Shown here in pieces: positions 1 to 5,512 of a stretch of DNA of 5,642 nucleotides. Position 1 is the stretch's first letter, and each line of letters starts with the position of its first letter. The notes beneath the pieces are model-generated. The model was not told the DNA's origin. It worked only from the letters and a program-made list of their open reading frames with translations, and ran no database searches. The position numbers and the translations under genes were made by a program. Source of the stretch: Desulfobacula sp. (GTDB lineage Bacteria > Desulfobacterota > Desulfobacteria > Desulfobacterales > Desulfobacteraceae); assembly GCA_011390085.1 (NCBI GenBank), contig JAABTB010000146.1, forward strand, positions 1 to 5,642, given 5' to 3'.

Positions 1-387
1 TAAGGCGGCGATCTCCGTTTCCATCCGGTTGAAGCGTTTGGCCCTCTCTAAAAGCAAATCCAACTGGCCCGGCACAAAGGGTTTGGGAAGATAATCAAAG
101 GCTCCCATCTTCACGGCCTTTACCGCCGTTTCAATGGTGGCGTAGGCCGTGATCATCAGGACCTGGGTTTTGATACCGCTTTCAACAATTTTTTCTAAGA
201 CCTCCAGTCCGCTCTCATCCGGCAGTTTCAGATCCAGGAGAACCAGCTCCGGCATTTCGGCATGAAAGCATTGAAGCCCCTTTTGGGCCGACCCGGCCGT
301 ATAGACCTTAAATTCTTTATCTTCAAGATACATTTCAAGTGTGGTTAAGATATTGGAATCATCATCAATAATCAGGGCTTTTTTCAT
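1..387 (-). CDS. NtrC-type response regulator, N-terminal receiver domain (partial, runs off left edge)
   Basis: I translated this from the minus strand: 129 codons are open from ATG at 387-385 to the window edge, and the C-terminus is missing. The sequence is a complete CheY-like receiver domain. It has an acidic pocket at D8-D10, phosphoacceptor D52 (context LLDLKLPD), T80 (context MITAYA) and K102 (context LPKPF). The string around residues 81-103, with ATIETAVKAVKMGAFDYLPKP, is characteristic of NtrC-family regulators, which usually carry an AAA+ sigma-54 activation domain and a Fis-type helix-turn-helix beyond residue 140. Those domains lie outside the window, so the sigma-54 assignment is an inference. 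The start overlaps the 3' end of the histidine kinase gene by 23 bases, so the two are probably translationally coupled and form a cognate pair. The likely target is the divergent sigma-54 style promoter at 2144-2159. Confidence 0.9.
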   Translation of the reverse strand, partial: MKKALIIDDDSNILTTLEMYLEDKEFKVYTAGSAQKGLQCFHAEMPELVLLDLKLPDESGLEVLEKIVESGIKTQVLMITAYATIETAVKAVKMGAFDYLPKPFVPGQLDLLLERAKRFNRMETEIAAL

Positions 388-1930
388 CAATTTCCTCCTT
401 TTCGGCCGGTATCCAGAAAATAAAAGAGGTTCCTTTTCCCAGCTCGCTCTGAACCTTGATATCCCCTCCGTGCTGTTCGATGACATCTTTCACAATGGCC
501 AGACCCAGGCCTATGGTGCCGCTTTTCCCACGGTCGGAAAACTGGGTGAAGCGGTCAAAAATATGGGGCAGGACCTTTGGATCAATCCCGTCTCCCGTGT
601 CGGAACATTGAAAATAGTACCGGGACCCTTGCTCATACACCTTTAATGAAATTTTCCCCCCGGCCCCGGTATAGCGCAGGGCATTTCCCACAAGATTGGT
701 GATCACCCAGGGGAACCGGAAAGAATCAATGGTCATCCGGGGCAGATCGCCGGGGATGTCCAGTTCAACGCTAATTCCCTTGTTTTCAGCCTCCTTGTAA
801 AGCGGGGGAAGACATTCTTTTATCACCATGGCAATATCCAGGGTTTCCTTGGGCCGCGGCAGGGCCAGGGCTTCAAGGCGGGAAAGGTCAACCAGTTCAT
901 TCATCAGGACCGTCAACCGCATACAGTCATCATAGGCTGTGGCGTAGAGTTTCTTTTTTTTCTCCTCACTGAGCCTGTCTCCCCGGTTGTAGAGCATCCC
1001 GATACCCATGCCCAGAGAAGTGACGGGCGTTTTGAGCTGATGGGAGATATCGGCAATAAAAGTTCCCTTGGCTTCCTCGTTGCGCCTGACCTTTTGTCTT
1101 TCGGCAAAGATAATATCATCCCGATGGGTGTCATATTGTTCCAGGCGGTTGAACAATTGATTAAAGGAATCTGCCAGAAGCCCGATCTCATCCCTGCTTT
1201 TCGAACTGATCCGCGGATAAACCCCGCTGCCTTCCCTTGCATCCGAGAGCTCCCGGGCAAGTTTCATGAGGGGCATGGCTACCCGGTAGGATAAAACATA
1301 GCTCAATATCAGGATGGCCGTGATGATCACCCCGAACAGCACGGCAGCATTTCTCTGGGCCTGGTCCGCCAATATTCGCGTCTGCTTTTCCGCATTCTCC
1401 ATGGCGTCTTCGTTAATGGCCACCAGATCATCCGTCAAAACAATCATTTCTGCGGTCAGCCCCAGAAAATCAGCAAAAGAAGGGCTGTACAAACCATCGG
1501 AAAAGGTTTGCTGTAATGAAATAAGGAGGGTTTCATAGGAACGGTGCCGGTCCAGGAGTTTTTCGATCTGCTCGGCTTCCCCTGTTTCCGTAATATTTTT
1601 TTTACACACCATCAGATTCAAAGACAGATTTTCCGTTATCTTTAAAGGGATGACAAGCCTGTGGTTTTGCTTGGATACCTGTTCCAGGATCAGGTTCCGT
1701 ATCTCTTCCAATGCTTTTCGCACTTCCTGGGCGGCCCGGATGCTTTTATAATTTTTCGACAGGATCTGTTCGGCGCTGTCACCCAGATCACCGAGATATT
1801 GATTGTTGAGAAATGCAGCATACAATAGGGCAATGGTCGGCAGCAGGCTGACCAGGAATATCTTAAACCGTATGGATTGATAAAAAAATGGCCGGCCTTT
1901 CGGCTCTTCTTTTGTGACACTCATCATCAT
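365..1930 (-). CDS. Membrane sensor histidine kinase (HAMP-HisKA-HATPase)
   Basis: This 521-residue protein has a first membrane helix at about 23-43, an extracytoplasmic domain of about 150 residues (44-194), a second helix at about 195-215, and HAMP at about 212-265 (P220, DEIGLLADSFN at 247-257). HisKA carries the phosphoacceptor H297 in SHQLKTP. The ATPase domain has an N box (N412, N416), G1 (D444-TGDG), an F box (FDRF at 458-461) and G2 (GLGLA at 474-478). All catalytic motifs are intact, and there is no PAS domain. The sensor region is helical; its membrane-proximal stretch (ILSKNYKSIRAAQEVRKALE, 56-75) resembles the KinB-type sensor helix bundle, so a small ligand or envelope signal is plausible but unknown. 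Three consecutive ATGs begin the gene (1930, 1927, 1924). AAAGG at 1935-1939 is best spaced for the second or third, so the true start may be 3-6 bases shorter. It is the likely partner of the overlapping response regulator. Confidence 0.93.
   Translation of the reverse strand: MMMSVTKEEPKGRPFFYQSIRFKIFLVSLLPTIALLYAAFLNNQYLGDLGDSAEQILSKNYKSIRAAQEVRKALEEIRNLILEQVSKQNHRLVIPLKITENLSLNLMVCKKNITETGEAEQIEKLLDRHRSYETLLISLQQTFSDGLYSPSFADFLGLTAEMIVLTDDLVAINEDAMENAEKQTRILADQAQRNAAVLFGVIITAILILSYVLSYRVAMPLMKLARELSDAREGSGVYPRISSKSRDEIGLLADSFNQLFNRLEQYDTHRDDIIFAERQKVRRNEEAKGTFIADISHQLKTPVTSLGMGIGMLYNRGDRLSEEKKKKLYATAYDDCMRLTVLMNELVDLSRLEALALPRPKETLDIAMVIKECLPPLYKEAENKGISVELDIPGDLPRMTIDSFRFPWVITNLVGNALRYTGAGGKISLKVYEQGSRYYFQCSDTGDGIDPKVLPHIFDRFTQFSDRGKSGTIGLGLAIVKDVIEQHGGDIKVQSELGKGTSFIFWIPAEKEEIDEKSPDY
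394..400 (-). promoter_or_regulatory. Ribosome binding site of the response regulator, inside the kinase gene
   Basis: On the minus strand AAGGAGG lies six bases before the ATG at 387. It is a full Shine-Dalgarno match embedded in the last codons of the histidine kinase gene. It fixes the start of the response regulator and supports independent as well as coupled translation of the overlapping pair. Confidence 0.8.
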
Positions 1931-1965
1931 ACCGCCTTTATCCCTGCCTCGTGGTCCTCTCTTGT

Positions 1966-1993
1966 ATCATAAGGACCGGCTGTTTCACAACAA
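1966..1993 (-). promoter_or_regulatory. Possible sigma-70 type promoter for the two-component operon
   Basis: On the minus strand a -10-like TATGAT (1966-1971) follows a weak -35-like TTGTTG (1988-1993) with a 16-base spacer, 36 bases before the kinase start. The -10 matches at five of six positions and the -35 at only three. The -10 sits in the loop of a short inverted repeat (GGTCCT at 1953-1958, AGGACC at 1972-1977), which might be a regulator site. This is tentative. Confidence 0.3.
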
Positions 1994-2043
1994 CCAATAA
2001 TTTTGCATCAGAGTCGCTCTTTTAAAACGGCTCGCCCATAAAT

Positions 2044-2061
2044 GGTCGCAAATTTGCAACC
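2044..2061. promoter_or_regulatory. 18-base palindrome, candidate upstream activator site
   Basis: GGTCGCAAATTTGCAACC is a palindrome with a single mismatched pair and a perfect ten-base core (GCAAATTTGC, 2048-2057). Its centre lies about 117 bases upstream of the start site predicted from the sigma-54 type promoter at 2144-2159. That is the usual distance for enhancer sites bound by dimers of NtrC-family activators. The adjacent two-component system supplies a candidate protein. The dyad is directly visible; its role is inferred from position only. Confidence 0.45.
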
Positions 2062-2099
2062 CAGAGAATCGCCTAAAAATTTCATCGTCCATTAACCAG

Positions 2100-2127
2100 T
2101 TAAAATAATTAATAATTTTAAAAATTT
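2100..2127. promoter_or_regulatory. Pure A/T tract between enhancer and sigma-54 promoter, possible IHF bend site
   Basis: Twenty-eight consecutive A/T bases lie between the candidate activator palindrome and the -24 element. On both strands there are 13-base windows that match the IHF consensus WATCAANNNNTTR except at the C and the final R. DNA bending here would bring the enhancer-bound regulator to the polymerase, as in many sigma-54 promoters. Specific IHF binding is only a possibility. Confidence 0.3.
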
Positions 2128-2131
2128 GAAA

Positions 2132-2159
2132 AGCATAATGGCCTGGTACGCATTATGCT
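2132..2159. repeat. Inverted repeat enclosing the -24/-12 promoter
   Basis: AGCATAATG (2132-2140) and CATTATGCT (2151-2159) are perfect nine-base inverted arms separated by ten bases. The loop contains the -24 GG and the right arm contains the -12 GC. It could be an operator that blocks sigma-54 polymerase binding, or a coincidence with promoter bases. The arms are centred about 20 bases apart, or two helical turns, as expected for a dimeric DNA-binding protein. Confidence 0.5.
2144..2159 (+). promoter_or_regulatory. Sigma-54 (-24/-12) promoter for the selenoprotein gene
   Basis: TGGTACG-CATT-ATGCT matches the sigma-54 consensus TGGCACG-N4-TTGCW at all but two defined positions. The invariant GG (2145-2146) and GC (2157-2158) are separated by exactly ten bases. 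Transcription would begin near 2170, giving a leader of about 78 bases before the ATG at 2248. The promoter points away from the kinase and toward the iron-sulfur gene. An A/T tract and an upstream palindrome complete the expected architecture. An inverted repeat (AGCATAATG / CATTATGCT, 2132-2159) overlaps the promoter exactly. Confidence 0.7.
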
Positions 2160-2176
2160 CCACAAATCAAGAATTT

Positions 2177-2200
2177 GGATTCCGGCAAGGACCGGAATCC
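2177..2200 (+). repeat. Leader hairpin (perfect nine-base inverted repeat)
   Basis: GGATTCCGG (2177-2185) and CCGGAATCC (2192-2200) are perfect inverted arms around a six-base loop. If transcription starts near 2170 the hairpin forms at the very 5' end of the leader, 47 bases before the start codon. No T tract follows, so it is not an obvious terminator. It may stabilise the mRNA or be a copy of a dispersed palindromic repeat; the window contains no second copy. Confidence 0.5.
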
Positions 2201-2247
2201 TATAACCCTAAGAAAGCCAAAAGGACCATAAAAGAAAGGAATTCCCC

Positions 2248-3570
2248 ATGACGGAAGCTGTCATCACGCTTGGAAACAAAAAACGGAAAAATATTTTTTT
2301 AGAAAAGGTTAAAGCTTTGCTGCCTGAAGGCGGCAATCTGAATGCCTGTTTGACATGTGGTGCTTGCGCCTCCGGATGCCCTGCCACAGGCCTGGATAAC
2401 ATGGATCCCAGAAAATTTCTTCGAATGGCAGCCCTGGGGATGGATGAGGAAATCATCAAATCCGACTGGCCCTGGATGTGCACCATGTGCCAGCGTTGTA
2501 TCTATGTATGCCCCATGAAGATCGATATTCCGCAACTGGTTTTTAACGCAAGAACCCTCCGGCCCAGAGCGGAAAGGCCCAAGGGCATCCTCGGCTCCTG
2601 CGACATGGCCCTCAGAAATGAGAGTACCAGCGCCATGGGAACCTCCCCGGAAGATTTTGAATTCGTTGTCCAGGATATTCTGGAAGAATACCGGGAGGCC
2701 CAGCCGGAATTTGAAGACATGGAAGCCCCCATTGACAAGGAAGGGGCCGAATTCTTCCTGAACCAGAATTCAAGGGAACCGGTCACGGAGCCGGATGAAC
2801 TGATTCCTTTATGGAAAATCCTGCATCTTGCAGGAGTAAATTGGACTTACGGCAGCCGGGGCTGGGCCGGGGAAAATTATTGCATGTTCCTGGCCGATAA
2901 TGAGGCCTGGAAAAAGATCACTTCAACAACCGTGGACCAGGCCAACAAGCTCGGGTGTAAGACCTTTCTCAACACCGAGTGAGGCCACGTAACTTTCTCA
3001 GTCCGGGCCGGAGTGAAAAAATTCAATCTTAAGCATAATTTTGAAATCAAAAACATTTATGAATATTACGCAAAATGGATCCGTGAAGGCAAATTAAAGG
3101 TCAATTCCGACTGGAACAAAGACCTTAAAATAAAATTCACGGTCCAGGACCCCTGCCAGATCGTCAGAAAAAGCTATGGTGACCCCATTGCCGAAGATCT
3201 GAGATTTGTCGTGAAATCCATTGTCGGGGAAGAAAATTTCGTGGACATGCAACCCAACCGGTCCAACAATTATTGTTGCGGCGGCGGCGGCGGTTTCCTG
3301 CAATCCGGATTCAAAGAAGAGCGTCTTGAATACGGCAAGATAAAAGATGCCCAGATCAAGGCCACAGGGGCTGACTATTGCATAGCAGGCTGTCACAACT
3401 GCCATGCCCAGATCCACGAACTGAGTGAGCATTACGGGGGCAATTACCCGGTGGTGCATCTGTGGACCTTGATTTGCCTATCGTTGGGAATACTGGGCCC
3501 CAACGAGCGGGAATACCTGGGGGATGACCTGAAAGAGGTCAATGTATTCCACCCCGAAACCGCCAACTAA
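2248..3570 (+). CDS. Selenocysteine-containing CCG-domain iron-sulfur oxidoreductase (HdrD/HdrB-like), TGA at 2980-2982 read as Sec
   Basis: This is read as one 440-residue protein through an in-frame TGA (codon 245). The N-terminal part has two ferredoxin-type 4Fe-4S motifs, C34-C37-C40-C44 and C78-C81-C84-C88, each ending CP. The C-terminal part has a CCG domain with C303 (DPC), C343-C344-G and C382-HN-C385, spaced 40 and 38 residues apart. These are nearly the spacings of the noncubane-cluster ligands of HdrB. After TGA come ten sense codons (GHVTFSVRAG), then the frame continues for 185 codons with no other stop. The downstream half alone lacks a good start: it would use GTG at 3013 with GGAG overlapping it. 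AAAGGA at 2235-2240, seven bases before ATG 2248, sets the true start. There is no signal peptide or membrane helix, so it is a cytoplasmic electron carrier or thiol-disulfide/quinone-linked oxidoreductase subunit. Its partner is unknown. An alternative is a recent nonsense mutation, which I consider unlikely. Confidence 0.88.
2991..3023 (+). promoter_or_regulatory. Candidate bacterial SECIS hairpin
   Basis: Immediately 3' of the TGA, 2991-3004 pairs with 3010-3023 around a GGGCC loop (3005-3009). Pairs are UCC/GGA, UCA/UGA, UUU/AAA and AA/UU, separated by single mismatches G-G, C-A and C-A. The loop opens with G and lies 22 bases after the TGA. Both points agree with bacterial SECIS rules: a guanine in the first two loop bases and a distance of roughly 16-37 bases. 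The lower stem is A/U-rich and weak. The element lies in coding sequence, so its bases also specify residues 248-258. Confidence 0.65.
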
Positions 3571-3582
3571 CCTCCATATAAA

Positions 3583-3609
3583 GGCCGGAGGATGCTTCAT
3601 CCTCCGGCC
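3583..3609 (+). terminator. Strong hairpin after the selenoprotein gene
   Basis: GGCCGGAGGATG (3583-3594) and CATCCTCCGGCC (3598-3609) form a perfect 12-base stem with a three-base CTT loop, 12 bases after the stop codon. The plus strand lacks a following T run. Read on the minus strand the stem is followed by TTTATAT, so it may also serve the convergent CNNM-like gene ending at 3698. Its position between convergent genes supports a terminator or mRNA 3'-end stabiliser role. The rest of the gap, 3610-3697, shows nothing recognisable. Confidence 0.72.
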
Positions 3610-3697
3610 GACCCCAATCCCAAAAGAAAACATCAAAGAAAGCTTCCTACCATATTCACATAGGGCATTGTTGTCTCCTTTCTCTGTTGTCCGGAAC

Positions 3698-4750
3698 TCA
3701 TTCTTCATTATCAGTGACAATCCCCAATACGCGGGCACGTTTTAGCCATTGTTGCCTGGCCAGTACCCGCATATCGGCAACCGTATCTGTTTCATCCATG
3801 ATTTCGATGCCCAACAAGGTTTCAATGATATCTTCCATAGTCAAAATGCCGGCTACGCCGCCGTGCTCGTCAACCACCAGGACGGCTTGCTGGCGGTGTT
3901 TCAAAAAACGCTCGAATACCTGAATCAAAGGAACCGTTTCCGGAACTGCCGGCAAATCCCTGCAAAGGTTGGAAAGGGGAATGGCCTGGTTGCCGCGCAA
4001 AGCCTCCATGTAAATATCGCTTTTCAACACAAATCCAGTGATATGATCCGATTTGCCCTGGTAAATCGGTATCCGCGAAAACCGTGCATCCGGAATTTTG
4101 ATCGCCTCGCCGACCGTCATGTCGGACGGCAGTGAAAACATCACCGTTCGAGGAGTCATGACATCATCCGCACTTAATTTTCTTAGAAGAAACAGGTTAT
4201 TAACAATACGTGATTCTTGTTCATGGAACTGTCCCTCTTTAAACCCGATATCGGCAATAGCCTGGAATTCTTCGCGGCTGAAGCTGGAGTGCTTTTTGCC
4301 CCTGGATATCAGTCGGGTGAGTCGCATGGAAAAAAAAATAAAAGGATAGAGCAGTACAATCAATATTTGCAGTATTCGCCCAGCCAACGGCGCCATCTCC
4401 CTCCAATATAGAGTACCAAAGGTTTTGGGGATGATTTCTGTAAAAACAAGGATTAAAAGGGTCAACAGGGCAGAGGTTATCCCAACATATTCGCTGCCGA
4501 AAATCACCATGGATTGGGCGCCGACGCCGGCGGCACCTACCGTGTGCGCTATGGTGTTGAGACTGAGAATGGCTGCCAACGGTCGATCAATATCCATCTT
4601 CAGCCTGCGCAGCAGACGTCCGGTTTTGGGTGCTTTTTTTTCGTATGCGCCTAAAAAACCAGGGGAGATCGATAAAAGGACCGATTCTAAAACTGAGCAC
4701 AGGAAAGAAAGGCTCAGTGCGGTGAAAAGATAGATTAATAATAAATTCAT
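3698..4750 (-). CDS. CNNM/CorC-like membrane protein (DUF21 plus CBS pair), short form
   Basis: This 350-residue integral membrane protein has an N-terminal DUF21/CNNM transmembrane domain at about 1-150. Hydrophobic helices lie near 3-28, 86-108 and 122-148, with a shorter one around 57-80. It carries the family signatures SLNTIAHT (63-70) and TEIIPKT (104-110). A cytoplasmic pair of CBS domains follows at about 195-255 (starting VMTPR, 197-201) and 263-315 (VVDEHGGVAGILTMEDIIE, 292-310). The family includes magnesium or other cation exporters and regulators in which the CBS pair binds nucleotide. The C-terminal CorC/HlyC transporter-associated domain of the roughly 430-residue members is absent, and the protein stops about 35 residues after the second CBS. 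The Shine-Dalgarno is weak (GGAAAA just before ATG 4750). It converges on the selenoprotein gene and lies 126 bases downstream of higA in the same direction. No functional link to the other genes is evident. Confidence 0.9.
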   Translation of the reverse strand: MNLLLIYLFTALSLSFLCSVLESVLLSISPGFLGAYEKKAPKTGRLLRRLKMDIDRPLAAILSLNTIAHTVGAAGVGAQSMVIFGSEYVGITSALLTLLILVFTEIIPKTFGTLYWREMAPLAGRILQILIVLLYPFIFFSMRLTRLISRGKKHSSFSREEFQAIADIGFKEGQFHEQESRIVNNLFLLRKLSADDVMTPRTVMFSLPSDMTVGEAIKIPDARFSRIPIYQGKSDHITGFVLKSDIYMEALRGNQAIPLSNLCRDLPAVPETVPLIQVFERFLKHRQQAVLVVDEHGGVAGILTMEDIIETLLGIEIMDETDTVADMRVLARQQWLKRARVLGIVTDNEE

Positions 4751-4825
4751 TTTTCCATGTGATATAGGTTGTTAAGTGTTATTCGGATGATTGTATTCAT
4801 TGCATGTTTAAGGATTCAGCCCGGC

Positions 4826-4857
4826 TGTCATAGTTTGTCACAAGTTTTTGTCATAAG
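4826..4857. repeat. Three spaced TGTCA repeats upstream of the CNNM-like gene
   Basis: TGTCA occurs at 4826-4830, 4836-4840 and 4849-4853. The last two sit in near-identical 11-base units, TTTGTCACAAG (4834-4844) and TTTGTCATAAG (4847-4857), with one mismatch and a 13-base period. They lie between higA and the CNNM-like gene, about 75-105 bases before the latter's start. They could be binding half-sites for a regulator of that gene. The function is unknown. Confidence 0.4.
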
Positions 4858-4876
4858 ATGTCGTTTTCACGAACAA

Positions 4877-5173
4877 TTAGACAGCGAATTCGATGGTGTT
4901 ATAATTATTTAAATCAATTTCTTTTCGCGCCTTCCAGAGATCATAATGATCCTGCATCAGTAACCAGCTTTCCGGTGATCTGCCCAATACCACCGATAGC
5001 TTTAAGGCCATTGCCGGAGAAACATCGGTTTTTCCGTTGATCAGTCGGCTTATTAATCCCGGGCTGACTTTTAATTTGCGGGCCAATTCATTTGAGCTGA
5101 TATCATTTGGCTCCAGGTAGACTCTTTTTATAAATACCCCCGGGTGCATAGGGTTGTGCTGCTGGATATCCAT
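4877..5173 (-). CDS. higA: HigA-family antitoxin (XRE helix-turn-helix)
   Basis: This 98-residue protein belongs to the HigA/VapI addiction-module antidote family. The opening HPGVFIKRVYLEP (10-22) is the family signature (HPG, then a hydrophobic helix, then LEP). An XRE-type helix-turn-helix covers about 26-62, with SSNELARKLKVSPGLISRLI as its core and PAMALKLSVVLGRSPESWL after it. It should neutralise the HigB toxin by direct binding and repress the shared operon at the inverted repeat 5493-5512. It is the second gene of the operon, 19 bases after the toxin stop. A strong GGGGAGG (5180-5186) with six-base spacing favours more antitoxin than toxin synthesis. The length is normal for the family. 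No terminator is visible before the CNNM-like gene, so read-through into it is possible. Confidence 0.93.
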   Translation of the reverse strand: MDIQQHNPMHPGVFIKRVYLEPNDISSNELARKLKVSPGLISRLINGKTDVSPAMALKLSVVLGRSPESWLLMQDHYDLWKARKEIDLNNYNTIEFAV

Positions 5174-5192
5174 TTTATCCCTCCCCTTTGTT

Positions 5193-5471
5193 CTAATGAT
5201 AATCTTCGTAGTTCACCACATATGCGTGGCCGTCTTTAAATTCAAAAACAACTCTCCAATTACCGCTTATGTTAACAGCCCATAATCCGGTCCGATCACC
5301 CTTAAGCTGGTGCAATCTCCATCCAGGGATGTCCATATCTTCAATGGACATAGCAGTGTGTAAGGCTTGCAACCGTTCTTCCAATATAGCGGCATGATTG
5401 GGGTTTATGCCTGCCGTGCTGCCGGTTGTAAAAAAAATGCTTAATCCTTTATGCTTAAAGCTTTTAATCAT
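5193..5471 (-). CDS. higB: HigB-family toxin (RelE/ParE superfamily mRNA interferase)
   Basis: This 92-residue protein is full length for HigB. It carries the family signatures MIKSFKHKGL at the start, then IEDMDIPGWRLHQLKGDR (43-60), GNWRVVFEF (70-78) and the C-terminal NYEDYH. Residues shown to matter in Proteus HigB are present at the same numbers: H54, D90, Y91 and H92, with R73 in the core strand. The toxin is therefore predicted to be active, cleaving mRNA on the ribosome. The gene precedes its antitoxin, the usual order for higBA. No Shine-Dalgarno precedes ATG 5471, and the predicted -10 ends only seven bases upstream. The message may be leaderless, which would limit toxin output. Confidence 0.94.
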   Translation of the reverse strand: MIKSFKHKGLSIFFTTGSTAGINPNHAAILEERLQALHTAMSIEDMDIPGWRLHQLKGDRTGLWAVNISGNWRVVFEFKDGHAYVVNYEDYH

Positions 5472-5477
5472 GGCGTC

Positions 5478-5506
5478 ATTTTACAATGGTATTTACTGTT
5501 ATGCAA
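5478..5506 (-). promoter_or_regulatory. Promoter of the higBA operon
   Basis: On the minus strand TTGCAT (5501-5506) and TAAAAT (5478-5483) are separated by exactly 17 bases. The -10 matches five of six consensus positions and the -35 three. The expected transcription start is at about 5471, coinciding with the first base of the toxin ATG. The -35 lies inside the operator repeat, consistent with autorepression. Confidence 0.6.
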
Positions 5507-5512
5507 CAGTAA
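5493..5512. promoter_or_regulatory. Operator inverted repeat for HigA/HigBA autoregulation
   Basis: TTACTGTT (5493-5500) and AACAGTAA (5505-5512) are perfect eight-base inverted arms with a four-base centre (ATGC). The dyad overlaps the predicted -35 element of the toxin-antitoxin operon. Size and position fit the palindromes bound by HigA dimers. The exact sequence is not one I can match to a characterised operator. Confidence 0.65.

Noticed and set aside
341..646. A plus-strand frame of 101 codons starting at 341
   Set aside because: It lies antisense to the conserved ATPase domain of the kinase and has no recognisable motif or ribosome binding site.
1953..1977. Inverted repeat GGTCCT / AGGACC as an operator or attenuator before the kinase
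   Set aside because: The arms are only six bases with a 13-base loop, which is easily found by chance. It is mentioned only in the tentative promoter entry.
2011..2033. GAGTCG / CGGCTC imperfect repeat as a second activator site
   Set aside because: The arms are short, contain a mismatch, and do not resemble the palindrome at 2044-2061.
2980..2982. A simple nonsense mutation splitting a pseudogene
   Set aside because: Both halves keep every cluster cysteine with no other disruption. The stop is specifically TGA, at a likely Cys position, and is followed by a SECIS-like hairpin. A sequencing error or new mutation cannot be fully excluded from one sequence.
3013..3570. A separate gene starting at GTG 3013 encoding the CCG domain
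   Set aside because: It is in phase with the upstream frame. The only purine-rich signal overlaps the GTG, and homologous sequence appears to begin before it (GHVTFSVRAG). Read-through of the TGA explains all of this with one gene.
3749..4135. A plus-strand frame of 128 codons opposite the CBS domains
   Set aside because: It is antisense to a clear conserved protein; the translation has no family character.
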